A DNA stretch of 12,630 bases. Origin: an uncultured Lachnospiraceae bacterium (GTDB taxonomy: Bacteria > Bacillota > Clostridia > Lachnospirales > Lachnospiraceae). The stretch lies in NCBI GenBank assembly GCA_910585935.1, contig CAJUHN010000095.1, forward strand, positions 1 through 12,630. Reading direction: 5' to 3'. Positions 1-7,800 of this stretch are shown in pieces. The notes beneath the pieces were generated by a model that was given only the letters and a program-made list of their open reading frames with translations, ran no database searches and was not told the origin of the DNA. A program made the translations under genes and the position numbers. Position 1 is the first letter of the stretch, and the number at the start of each line of letters is the position of its first letter.

Positions 1-72
1 GTCTGGAACGGAGCGGGAGCGCGTCTGATGGGGGTATGTTAGCGCGGCTACGTGACCCTTTCGCGAAAAACC
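1..72 (+). repeat. Partial copy A of palindromic element (right half)
   Basis: The first 23 bases match the minus strand of copy B exactly (gtctggaacggagcgggagc plus gcg) and match copy C with one difference. After that the arm diverges: the terminal-stem sequence of B and C is replaced by a different GC-richer stretch. Similarity returns at the outer edge, where gaccctttcgcg here parallels gaccctttgg in B. A 10-bp palindrome tttcgcgaaa lies at 59-68. The left half, which would show whether this arm has its own complementary partner, is outside the window. The copy lies just beyond the 3' end of the reverse transcriptase gene, in antisense orientation to it. Confidence 0.75.
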
Positions 73-129
73 CCAAACCAGCCACTCCCTCTATATAAAG
101 CATCCATAAACTCAAAAATCTATATTTCC

Positions 130-1608
130 CTATAATACCTCTTTCAAAATCCCTTGTGCTTCCTCTATCATCTTTTGGTATCTCTCTGGATTAACGCTCT
201 TAAGCCATGCGATACCTCCTGTTATCTGATTTCTCTTCTCCTTAGAAATCTTTCCTTCCTTCGCCTCTATTTTCGCATGATGTAAAAGAGCTCGAAACTT
301 CTTCACCCATTTTTTATTCACGCCGAGTTCTTCTCCATTCACAACAACCCCTGTGATGCTCTGGCATGTATTCGGACGCAAAACGCGGGTTTTCTTTGGA
401 TTGATATGAAATCCTTCTTCTTCCACAATTTTCTCTATATATCCCCAAAATTTTCCCAGATATGGTTCTTTTCCCTTTTCCAGACTAAAACTCATATCAT
501 CTGCATATCGGCTATACTGATATCCAAATTTCTTAGCCAAACCGCCTATTCTCAAATCCATCTTAGAACATATAATATTAGTAAGCATCGGACTAGCCGG
601 TGAACCTTGCGGAAGGATTCGTTCAGAAGTTTTTACATAACAAGTTTCACCCTTTACCTCTATCGGAATTCTCTCACAATAAGTACATAACATCGCAAAC
701 AAAGAAGCGATATAACCAGAATATCCGAACATCTGAAATACTCCTCTTACTCTCTCAAAAGTTATAGTCGGGAAGAAATTCTCTAAATCCATATTGATCA
801 GATAAGCTGGCGAGAGTGAATGATTTTTTGCACCTGTCACCACGGAATGTTCTTTTAAAAATCCATGCGCATAATCAGAACAAGGAACTTTTTCTAAAAT
901 CTCTGTTAAAATTTTTCTCTGTATTGCTTTTAATCCTGGCTTAGGTGCAGCAATCTTACGCATCCCGCCGCTCCTTTTCGGAATTTCATAGCGATAATAT
1001 TGGTCTTTTTTTACTACATCTCTATGATAAGTTAGAAACCGTAATTCTGAATAAGAAATCCCTAAAAACTGTGCTAATTGCTTATCATCTTCTAAAATAG
1101 GCAGATGGAATTTCTCAAGCTGTTCCTTTTTGGTTTCCTTCTGAGGAAGAAAAGCAGAATATCCTCTTCCTATAAATACAATATTCTCCGCCTTCTTTTT
1201 CTGCCATTCCTGCCTCTTTTTCTCCTGCTGTGCCTCTCTCTGTGCCTTCCGCTCTGCTCTTCTTTCCAGAGATTCTTTCATAATCGCCCGTGAAACTTCC
1301 TGACGGATCTTCTCATAATCCCATGTATCTTTATACTCTTTTTGAAGCTCTAATAATTTTTTATCAATTTCTCCGATCTCTTCATAGACTTTCGCGATCT
1401 GCTCACTTAATTTCTGGTATTCCTTTAATAATTGTTTTCTATATTTATAATCTTCTTCTGTTTCATTTTGTTGGCGTTCATAAGGAGTCGGTAAATCTTT
1501 TGGCCAGAAGCCATACTCTTGCATTTTCAGAAAAGTGAACTCCTTTTTCCCCATTTCATTCACGGCTTTTCGATATCCAGTTCTATTATCATTTGGCGTA
1601 ACTATCAT
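130..1608 (-). CDS. Retron-type reverse transcriptase with N-terminal coiled-coil extension
   Basis: RNA-directed DNA polymerase, 492 residues. Visible in the sequence: palm Asp D274 in INMDLENFFP, the LPQGSPASP motif (332-340), and the catalytic YADD box at 368-371. Two features point to the retron clade rather than group II introns: TGAKNH (258-263), resembling the retron NAxxH motif just before the first palm Asp, and ITGVVVN (418-424), resembling the retron VTG motif. No maturase or HNH domain follows. Residues about 50-140 are a highly charged helical, probably coiled-coil, extension rich in K, E, Q and R, so the protein is longer than minimal retron RTs (about 300-400 residues). Its start overlaps the SWIM gene stop by 4 bp, implying translational coupling and leaving no room for an msr-msd gene directly upstream. 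Expected role: cDNA synthesis on a cognate structured RNA in phage defence (inferred). An Abi or UG-type RT is a less likely alternative. Confidence 0.9.
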   Translation of the reverse strand: MIVTPNDNRTGYRKAVNEMGKKEFTFLKMQEYGFWPKDLPTPYERQQNETEEDYKYRKQLLKEYQKLSEQIAKVYEEIGEIDKKLLELQKEYKDTWDYEKIRQEVSRAIMKESLERRAERKAQREAQQEKKRQEWQKKKAENIVFIGRGYSAFLPQKETKKEQLEKFHLPILEDDKQLAQFLGISYSELRFLTYHRDVVKKDQYYRYEIPKRSGGMRKIAAPKPGLKAIQRKILTEILEKVPCSDYAHGFLKEHSVVTGAKNHSLSPAYLINMDLENFFPTITFERVRGVFQMFGYSGYIASLFAMLCTYCERIPIEVKGETCYVKTSERILPQGSPASPMLTNIICSKMDLRIGGLAKKFGYQYSRYADDMSFSLEKGKEPYLGKFWGYIEKIVEEEGFHINPKKTRVLRPNTCQSITGVVVNGEELGVNKKWVKKFRALLHHAKIEAKEGKISKEKRNQITGGIAWLKSVNPERYQKMIEEAQGILKEVL

Positions 1609-3392
1609 AGCAACATCTCCATAATATCATTTATTTTATAATTTTTTCCCGTTTCAAAAGGAAGACCGAAAAATTTAAAAGACATCAAATATAACGCGAG
1701 GATATGCGCACAAGGATCTGAAATATTTCTATCTCCTTTCTGAAATTCTGCGCAGGTACAAGATACTGTCTTAATTTGTCCATCTTCATCTATCACAAGC
1801 TCTGCATTTCTAGTCGTATCTCTCCCATAGTTATCTTTTTCCATATAATCATGTGAAAAGCGATAATCCCCATTTTCCATTCTCACTGCACGGAAAGAAT
1901 CCAGACTGGCATTTTGAAGTTTGTTCACTTTTCTTTCCATTCCTGTCACTTTATAAAGTTCTTCTGGAATCGGCTCACTGCAAAGCTGTCTAAACCTTAC
2001 CTTGTCCGTTGTCACATCATAATACGCCTCTCCTTTTTTCAACATCATACCTATTCCAGATTTTGTTGTGCCTTCTTGGGCGCTAAGGCGCAGTTGTTCT
2101 TGTATTTCTTTTATAGAAAGACCTCTTTCTTTCTGTAAGAGCTTATAGACATCACGATAATTTCCTTCTGAAACAAATCCTGCCATGATATTGAAGGCTG
2201 TCCCCTTCACCCAGTCATTAGAAGACCAAGAAGAAAAACCGATTGTCATTTTCATAACTCCTAAATCTGCTATGATAAATTGTGGCATTCCAAATCCTAA
2301 TAAACGCACATGAAAACTTTTTGCTAATGGAATCAAGCGTTCTGCAACTAACCAACGCCTTCTCCCCCATATTTTCTCTTCTCTTTTTCTCTCACCCTGA
2401 TATACAGCATGTAAAATAAGTTCTGTATGATAAGGTTCAAATATAATTCTCACACGCTTTTTAGGTTCTAAAATCCACTTCATATATCGAGGACTCTTTT
2501 TCGCTTTATGCCTTCTTAAAAAAGAACAGATATCATAGAAATCCGCTGGGGTCAATTCAACATCTACTCCATTTAGACAGGCAGCAGAAGAAACTTGGCA
2601 AAACCCTTTTATCCATGTTTCTGGCAAATCAATTTTCTTTTCGATATGTTCTGGCATCACGCCCATATCTACGGTAAAACCATCTGGATTGACTGACAAA
2701 GTGACATCAGTATCTGTCCGGAAACGCTCAATTTCCTTTGCCAATTTTGCGGAAAAGTCAATATTGGTAGTCCCTAAAGAAGGAGTTTTTAATAACTCAA
2801 ATTCTTCTATCGGAATGGACAAACAGCCATATGTCGATTCATCAATAGAAAACGCTTCAAAAGACACTTCATCTCGATGTACTGTGATGACAGGATCTAG
2901 CACAAACCATAAATCATAATCCTTTTCTTTGATAAATTTCCAAAATTCTCTTTCTAATTTATTATAATCCTTCCAGACGCTGAGTTCATCTATCTCTTTT
3001 TGCATTTTATTTAGAACTTTTTTTAACTGTTTCACTTCTTCTTCTTTTTCTCTTCGTCTGCCCTCTTCTTCCTTCATTTTCGTTGTCAATTCTTCTCTGA
3101 CTTTGGGCGCATATTTCTCATGTAATTGTATTCTTCGCTCGATTTCCTGATTGAGCCATGCAAAAAATTCTTTTCTCTCTTTTTTCTCAATTTCCTTCCC
3201 AGATATCACAATTTCTCTTAACATTAACATGGCATCTCGAAAGATCAAAGGGTCTTTTAATTTTCCCTGAAAGGATACTCGTTCCTTTCTAGAATTATCC
3301 GCTGCCAATCCAAGTGTGGTATGATTTTCTTTTTGTATGCACATAGATGGGCTCATATATTGATAATTAACCTTCAACAGTTTCCACCTCAT
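1605..3392 (-). CDS. SWIM zinc-finger family protein
   Basis: A 595-residue protein with a C-terminal SWIM signature CxCx(n)CxH: C545, C547, C561 and H563, in the segment reading SCTCAEFQKG...DPCAH. SWIM fingers bind zinc and usually contact nucleic acid or protein partners. Upstream of the finger, DPVITVHRDEVSFEAFS resembles a conserved block I recall from bacterial SWIM proteins found in multi-gene operons; residues about 60-140 look coiled-coil. The start at 3392 overlaps the upstream gene by 26 bp and has no clear Shine-Dalgarno site. A downstream Met at codon 13 (base 3356) would avoid the overlap, but it would cut through the family-like stretch VNYQYMSPS, so the longer start is preferred. 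Position between the repeat protein and the RT suggests it works with them, possibly as effector or RNA/DNA-binding partner (inferred). Confidence 0.85.
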   Translation of the reverse strand: MRWKLLKVNYQYMSPSMCIQKENHTTLGLAADNSRKERVSFQGKLKDPLIFRDAMLMLREIVISGKEIEKKERKEFFAWLNQEIERRIQLHEKYAPKVREELTTKMKEEEGRRREKEEEVKQLKKVLNKMQKEIDELSVWKDYNKLEREFWKFIKEKDYDLWFVLDPVITVHRDEVSFEAFSIDESTYGCLSIPIEEFELLKTPSLGTTNIDFSAKLAKEIERFRTDTDVTLSVNPDGFTVDMGVMPEHIEKKIDLPETWIKGFCQVSSAACLNGVDVELTPADFYDICSFLRRHKAKKSPRYMKWILEPKKRVRIIFEPYHTELILHAVYQGERKREEKIWGRRRWLVAERLIPLAKSFHVRLLGFGMPQFIIADLGVMKMTIGFSSWSSNDWVKGTAFNIMAGFVSEGNYRDVYKLLQKERGLSIKEIQEQLRLSAQEGTTKSGIGMMLKKGEAYYDVTTDKVRFRQLCSEPIPEELYKVTGMERKVNKLQNASLDSFRAVRMENGDYRFSHDYMEKDNYGRDTTRNAELVIDEDGQIKTVSCTCAEFQKGDRNISDPCAHILALYLMSFKFFGLPFETGKNYKINDIMEMLL

Positions 3393-6162
3393 TTCTTATT
3401 TTAGCAAAAGCCACCAAAGCCTGTTCTGCGTCCTTTTTACAGTTTGATCCTCCGATATCTAACAGAATCTTTTCTAATTCCGTATTTTTTTCTGGATATT
3501 TTTTGGCAAAAATCGGGAGTTTTTGATAAATAAACTGTTTGGACTTCACTGTTTTATTTGGAAGATATAATAGTGTTTTTACATAGTATAAAAATAACTC
3601 TGTATTTCCATTTCCCAACTCTTGAATGATATATTCTGATTTTTGTGCGATATATGCCTTCACCTTTTGGTCTGGATGCTCCATCAGTTTCAGCATAAAT
3701 TCCTTTGGAATATTGCAGGAATATTCTTTTTCTATCTCTGATATCCCCAATAAATATGCCCTTTCTATCGGAGAACCTATCAATACACTGATTTGCTCTT
3801 TTCTCTTTTCTGACGATGCCTCATGCAATACTTTTTCTACCATTTCGTTTAATATCGGAATCGGCGATTCGGCAAACATCAAAAATAATTCCATCTTCTC
3901 TTTTAATGCCTCTGGATGTTCTTGTAAAAGTTCTAATAATACCTGTAACATCTGGCTGCTTCCTTTTTCTATCAAATCAGCTACCTGAGAAGAATCTGAA
4001 ATGTCACCACTCTTTATCATAGAAAGAAGATTTATGATTCTCACCTTTTCCTGCCATAATTCCGTTTCTCTCTTTTCCAAAGAACATGTATCAAGCAGTT
4101 TTCTCAATTCTTCTTTTTCCAATGAGAACAAAATATCTTCTATCAAATCAATGAACATTTTTGGCATCTGTTCTGTAGTCCATAACATAGGATAGAAAAA
4201 AGAAAATAGTCTTTCCTTCGCTTCCCAACTATATCCCTTGACCTCTAATACCTTCTTATGCAGAACATCTTTCGCCTCTTCTGCTTCCCATTCCTTAAAT
4301 TCTTCTCTTTTCTCAAAAAATAACAGTATAAAAGAAACCATTTCTTCCTCGGAAAGCCCTAATACTTTTTCTTTCCAACTAGGATACCACGCCATATGCT
4401 CAGAAATCTGTGCGATAGAAATCAATAATTCTACAGAAACTGTATGAGTTTCTATATAGGAAATGGCAATATCTTGCAATTCTTTTCTCAAGCTCTTTAA
4501 TAACACAAATAAAAGCTCTTCTTCGATATTGTCCACATTTTTTAAATACTTTTCTAATAATTTCTCTCCTAATCTTTTTAGAGGTTCATAAAAAGAATCT
4601 GAAAGAGCGACAATGACATCTTCTTCTAACTCCGATTCTAAACGTCCATTTTCCATATTCTCTTTTAAAATATAATAACAAGCTTTTACGATACTTCCCA
4701 CTTTTGAAGCACTCGCAATTTCCGCTGTTTCTTTTAAATGTTGATCCCAAATCTCTGGATAAGCCTCAAAACGCCCTTCTAGCCCTAGAAATTGATCATT
4801 TCTTACATATTCTCTCATCTTTGTATAATATTCTACATAAGAATATGATTCATAATCTGGAGGACTTATTTCAGCCCTTTTATATAGAAAATGAGCAATA
4901 AAATAATTCGATTGAAAATTTCCCTGAAACTTTGATAGATAATCCCCTTCTTGATAACTGGTAAATAACACCTTCATAATATTCATATAAATTTCCGCAT
5001 CTCGTTTACCATAATCTTCTATCGCTCTTCTTAAATATCTTCTAAAATAACTCCTGCTCTTACCTCCGTCATTAGCCCCAAAATAATAATACATTCTAGG
5101 AGCATCCATATAATAAGCTGCTTTTCCTAAAACATCAAAAAGACCATAAATTTCCGCTTCCTGAATCGTGTTCTTAACTGCTATGATATTTAACTTTCTT
5201 CCATCACAATAAATACTCTCTTTATAAAAAGCAGGTTTTAAAATTTCTTTTCGATGCCATCTATTATTTTCCCTGACATATTCATAACGATATGCACAAA
5301 GGCTGCCATCGTTCGCATACTTTCTATACAAAGTACCATCTAATTCTTTCTCATCTTCATTCTCCGATCTGAGAAAATGTAAGTCCATATCAGAAAGATG
5401 CTCTCTGATATCCTTTCCTCTCTCTTCTCTTTTTTTCTCATCCATCACATTGCAATAGATAGTCGCGCAGCGTTCTACCCCGTCCATATAATTTTTTTCT
5501 GCAAATGCTTTTACTTCTTTCCAGCCTTCTGCCTCTTCTAAAAGCATATCATCTCGTCTTTTCGCCATCTCTAAAAATATTCCAGCTATCACTTCTGTGC
5601 TTCCTATTTTTAAAATATATTGATAAAAATCTTTTGGAAGCTTTTGTTCTAAAAGCTGATTCAGATATTTCTTACGCATATAGAGACTCGGATCACAAAA
5701 TAGTTGACATACTGTCTGAAACTGATCTTTATATGATTCTTCTAATAAAAGAATCTGATTCGGATTCTCAGCGAAACGAAAATCTTCTAATTTTTTATAT
5801 TTCTCTTTTATTTCCTCAATAATAGAGGCATAAGGAAGTTTTTCATAATAAGGCAATAGAAGCTTTTCTTTTAAATTTTTCTTTTCTTTCAGCTTACTGC
5901 CATTCGTATCATAAAGATCTAAATTATGGTATGTTCCATCTGCTTTGACCTCTGGAAAAGACGGCAGATGCCCATTTTTTCCTTTTGCTATGAAATATAA
6001 TTCATATTCCACTGCATCTTTTAAAAGATCTCTTTCTGTCTTTTGCTTTCCATATAAAATACAAAAAGCTGGATTTTCATCTTTATCCCATCCCCACAAT
6101 ACTAATTGTCGTATAGGATCATCATATCTTTCCCATACTCTATTTGTCGTTTCATTTCTCAT
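3367..6162 (-). CDS. Large helical-repeat (HEAT/ARM-like) protein of the retron-like operon
   Basis: A 931-residue protein and first gene of the left operon. I do not recognise a catalytic domain. The N-terminal region (to about 90) includes VLWGWDKDENPAF. A conserved-looking block at 359-415 contains YYYFGANDGGKSRSYFRRYL and EGDYLSKFQGNFQ, rich in Arg, Tyr and Gly, which may be the functional core. From about 490 to the end the protein is almost entirely amphipathic helices in repeated pairs, with leucine-rich spacing typical of HEAT or ARM solenoids. No signal peptide or membrane segment is visible. The strong ribosome site agaggtgat lies 10 nt before the ATG, which fixes the start. It overlaps the SWIM gene, and tight coupling with SWIM and RT suggests a shared complex. 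From memory, one retron type (type XIII) pairs an RT with SWIM and ARM-repeat proteins; I cannot verify that assignment here. Confidence 0.75.
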   Translation of the reverse strand: MRNETTNRVWERYDDPIRQLVLWGWDKDENPAFCILYGKQKTERDLLKDAVEYELYFIAKGKNGHLPSFPEVKADGTYHNLDLYDTNGSKLKEKKNLKEKLLLPYYEKLPYASIIEEIKEKYKKLEDFRFAENPNQILLLEESYKDQFQTVCQLFCDPSLYMRKKYLNQLLEQKLPKDFYQYILKIGSTEVIAGIFLEMAKRRDDMLLEEAEGWKEVKAFAEKNYMDGVERCATIYCNVMDEKKREERGKDIREHLSDMDLHFLRSENEDEKELDGTLYRKYANDGSLCAYRYEYVRENNRWHRKEILKPAFYKESIYCDGRKLNIIAVKNTIQEAEIYGLFDVLGKAAYYMDAPRMYYYFGANDGGKSRSYFRRYLRRAIEDYGKRDAEIYMNIMKVLFTSYQEGDYLSKFQGNFQSNYFIAHFLYKRAEISPPDYESYSYVEYYTKMREYVRNDQFLGLEGRFEAYPEIWDQHLKETAEIASASKVGSIVKACYYILKENMENGRLESELEEDVIVALSDSFYEPLKRLGEKLLEKYLKNVDNIEEELLFVLLKSLRKELQDIAISYIETHTVSVELLISIAQISEHMAWYPSWKEKVLGLSEEEMVSFILLFFEKREEFKEWEAEEAKDVLHKKVLEVKGYSWEAKERLFSFFYPMLWTTEQMPKMFIDLIEDILFSLEKEELRKLLDTCSLEKRETELWQEKVRIINLLSMIKSGDISDSSQVADLIEKGSSQMLQVLLELLQEHPEALKEKMELFLMFAESPIPILNEMVEKVLHEASSEKRKEQISVLIGSPIERAYLLGISEIEKEYSCNIPKEFMLKLMEHPDQKVKAYIAQKSEYIIQELGNGNTELFLYYVKTLLYLPNKTVKSKQFIYQKLPIFAKKYPEKNTELEKILLDIGGSNCKKDAEQALVAFAKIRNEVETVEG

Positions 6163-6315
6163 GTTTTTCTATCACCTCTGTTATTCAAATCCTATAAAAT
6201 ATTTTACTATGTTTCTTTGTTATTTCGCTTCTTATAGTTTAGCATAAATCCCCATAATTTTCCACTTAATTTAAACATTTTATTTTAATTTTTTATCGTT
6301 TCATCTACATTAAAA
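6163..6315 (-). promoter_or_regulatory. Leader and promoter region of the retron-like operon
   Basis: This is an AT-rich 153-bp stretch between copy B and the first gene of the left operon. On the minus strand a near-consensus Shine-Dalgarno (6173-6179, gaggtga inside agaggtgat) stands 10 nt before the ATG. A possible extended -10, TGCTAAACT, lies at 6236-6244, but no good -35 partner is spaced correctly, so the promoter call is weak. A perfect AT palindrome taaaatatttta (6195-6206) lies between that -10 and the gene and could be an operator or chance. No GC-rich hairpin typical of a retron msr-msd is visible in this stretch. Confidence 0.35.
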
Positions 6316-6490
6316 CCAAAGGGTCGCTACGGCGAGGAAGTATTTAGGCGAAGCCGCGCTCCCGCTCCGTTCCAGACGTAGTGGTACTAAATTCGCAGCC
6401 CTTAACAGTGCTGCTTATTAAGTACCAACGTCTTCCAAGGGGCTTCTTTCGGAATACTTCCTCGCCTCCGCTCGTTTGTCGTCTTGGCTA
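6316..6490 (-). repeat. Full copy B of palindromic element
   Basis: Imperfect palindrome about 170 bp long, in inverted orientation relative to copies A, C and D. The terminal arms ggcgaggaagtatt (6331-6344) and aatacttcctcgcc (6453-6466) are perfectly complementary over 14 bp. Inside them, read on the minus strand, follow nested stems: GAAGCC/GGCTTC, AGACGT/ACGTCT, GGTACT/AGTACC and an apical GCAGC/GCTGC. The right-hand strand contains an asymmetric unpaired block ggaacggagcgggagcg. Arms differ from copy C at two positions, and both partners change together. No ORF lies inside. Read on the minus strand it is co-directional with the retron-like operon and ends about 150 bp before its first gene, so it might be transcribed into the operon leader. 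It could be a MITE-like DNA element, a REP-type element or a structured RNA. Confidence 0.85.
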
Positions 6491-6730
6491 ATTTGTGAGC
6501 TATAAATAAGCAAATATAAAATATTGCAAAATGAATTTTATATTATACAAACAATGCACAAAAAATACAGAAAAAAGTCTTTATTACGAAGACTATATGT
6601 TATACTTTTTTGCATTTTTCGGAATTTGCTCATTTATAGTTTTGAAAAATGAATTTCACTGTAACAATAAAATAAAAAAGTATAAAAATACTAATTATTT
6701 TTTATTTTATCGTGTTATTCCATTTTTAAA
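6491..6730. other. AT-rich spacer between inverted element copies B and C
   Basis: About 240 bp of very AT-rich sequence separate the two full, inverted element copies. A 75-codon reading frame on the plus strand (6531-6758) has no Shine-Dalgarno site and runs into copy C, so it is not called. A small hairpin AGTCTT/AAGACT with a 7-nt loop sits near 6576-6595. Nothing else here supports a gene, a CRISPR repeat or a recognisable RNA. Confidence 0.6.
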
Positions 6731-6905
6731 AACTAGCCGAGTCAAAAAAGTAGCTTAAGGCAAGAAAGTATTCCATAAGAAGCCCCTTGGAAGACGTTGG
6801 CACTTAATGAGCAGACCTGTAAGGGACTGCGAATTTAGTATCGCTACGTCTGGAACGGAGCGAGAGCGCGGCTTCATTGGAATACTTTCTTGCCTTAAGC
6901 GGAAT
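6731..6905 (+). repeat. Full copy C of palindromic element
   Basis: The best-preserved copy. The terminal inverted repeats at 6753-6775 and 6878-6900 are perfectly complementary over 23 bp. Toward the centre come GAAGCC/GGCTTC, AGACGT/ACGTCT, an imperfect GGCACT/AGTATC and an apical GCAG/CTGC stem capping a short loop. The strand-asymmetric core tggaacggagcgagagcgcg is shared with A and B. A 42-base stretch (6766-6807) is identical to copy D (12589-12630). It lies about 70 bp beyond the Csm5-like stop codon and in antisense orientation to that operon. No transposase or RAYT gene accompanies it in the window. Confidence 0.88.
6743..6900 (-). terminator. Possible intrinsic terminator of the Csm-like operon formed by copy C
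   Basis: Read on the minus strand, the long hairpin of copy C is followed two bases later by a run of six T (acttttttgac, complement of 6742-6752). A strong stem plus T-run is the usual layout of a rho-independent terminator, and this one lies directly downstream of the Csm-like genes. The stem is much longer than typical terminators and the T-run is short, so this may be a by-product of the repeat. Confidence 0.4.
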
Positions 6906-6974
6906 TTCATTTTCTCTATGAAAAGAATATGATATAGTTGAATAGTAATTATATTTTCTATTCTATGTTAAAAT

Positions 6975-7763
6975 TTAAAGATCAAACAATTTTATTTTAA
7001 CTAATCCATGTGGTAAATTTTTTTCTTTATCTATATAGATAGCACTAGAAACTTCATTTATATGATTAGTAATTTTTTCATTTTCTATCATTTCATCATT
7101 AAAATTTGCAGATAAAAGGAATCCTTTATAACCTCCTAAAAATATATAATATTCATCTTTTATTTGTTCTATTTTATCCTTCACATTTTTCAAATTTTCT
7201 TTTAATCTATTTAAAATTTCTCTATTATTATCCTCTATATTATCCTTTGACATATCTAATATGGCATTGATCTGGCTACAAAATTTTTCTACTTTTCTCT
7301 TTGTACACTGCGTTGTTTCTTCTAAATATTCTTTAAAAGACCCCTGCAAAAACACCTCTCCCTTATACTTTTTATTTGCCTTTAGCATTTCAATTCGTAT
7401 ATTAGGAAAAAAAGTATCTATTTTTATCTTTTTGGGTGTTTTCTTATCTTGCATCACATATTGAACTTTATTTAAGGGATATAAACCAATATCTTCTTTA
7501 TCTTTTATTAAAATATCATCAAACATAATATGATTTCGTTTTTTTTCCTTTTTATTAAATCCCATAACAGCTCCTTTTATGGAAGATCCCGGAATATAAT
7601 ATTGTATTGCTTCTTCTTTATATTCCTCATAAATACCATATCGATAAAATGGATAAATAATATTATTTTCCTCTTCTACAAAAAAATATTCCTTTTCTCT
7701 TGGAGATAATACTACAGTAGAAAGTGTTTCTAAAGTGTATCCTTCTTTTTTTATATTCTTCAT
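6975..7763 (-). CDS. csm5: Csm5-like RAMP protein of a type III-like effector
   Basis: A 262-residue RAMP-superfamily protein, last gene of the right operon. Csm5-like features: LETLSTVVLSPRE near the N-terminus (11-23), where Csm5 has its beta-hairpin entry motif; YIPGSSIKGA (56-65); MFDDILI (80-86); FLGGYKGFL (208-216), a glycine loop; and NLPHGLVKI (249-257), matching the usual C-terminal PxGxxK-like motif. In type III-A complexes Csm5 caps the 3' end of the crRNA-bound Csm3 backbone. It is shorter than the usual roughly 350-400 residues, and residues 150-205 form a charged helical insert (CTKRKVEKF...LKNVKDKIEQ). It starts 37 bp after the Csm4-like stop, with an aagggag ribosome site. Position and motifs favour Csm5, but as a divergent short member the call is moderate; a second Csm3-like backbone RAMP is the alternative. 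Confidence 0.72.
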   Translation of the reverse strand: MKNIKKEGYTLETLSTVVLSPREKEYFFVEEENNIIYPFYRYGIYEEYKEEAIQYYIPGSSIKGAVMGFNKKEKKRNHIMFDDILIKDKEDIGLYPLNKVQYVMQDKKTPKKIKIDTFFPNIRIEMLKANKKYKGEVFLQGSFKEYLEETTQCTKRKVEKFCSQINAILDMSKDNIEDNNREILNRLKENLKNVKDKIEQIKDEYYIFLGGYKGFLLSANFNDEMIENEKITNHINEVSSAIYIDKEKNLPHGLVKIKLFDL

Positions 7764-7800
7764 ATTCTACTTTTCTCCCTTCTATCTCAAAAACATGTTA

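Noticed and set aside
130..1608. Group II intron maturase or diversity-generating retroelement RT
   Set aside because: There is no maturase or HNH region and no intron domain V/VI-like sequence, and I noticed no template/variable repeat pair; the retron-like TGAKNH and ITG motifs fit better.
3356..3392. Alternative SWIM start at codon 13
   Set aside because: It would remove part of the family-like VNYQYMSPS stretch; the overlapping upstream start fits the coupled operon, though its ribosome site is weak.
406..6247. Several 60-120-codon plus-strand reading frames within the left operon
   Set aside because: All lie opposite strongly supported genes, show low-complexity Ser/Phe/Leu composition and lack domain motifs.
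6163..6315. Retron msr-msd in the leader of the left operon
   Set aside because: The sequence is AT-rich with only a short AT palindrome and no stable multi-hairpin fold by eye.
6531..6758. A 75-codon plus-strand reading frame with one hydrophobic stretch, as in small toxins
   Set aside because: It has no Shine-Dalgarno site, is extremely AT-rich, and its end runs into the palindromic element, so it looks accidental.
6316..6905. Copies B and C as integron attC sites
   Set aside because: The hairpin form is suggestive, but the paired attC core motifs are not found at the ends, the copies are inverted to each other, and no integrase is present.
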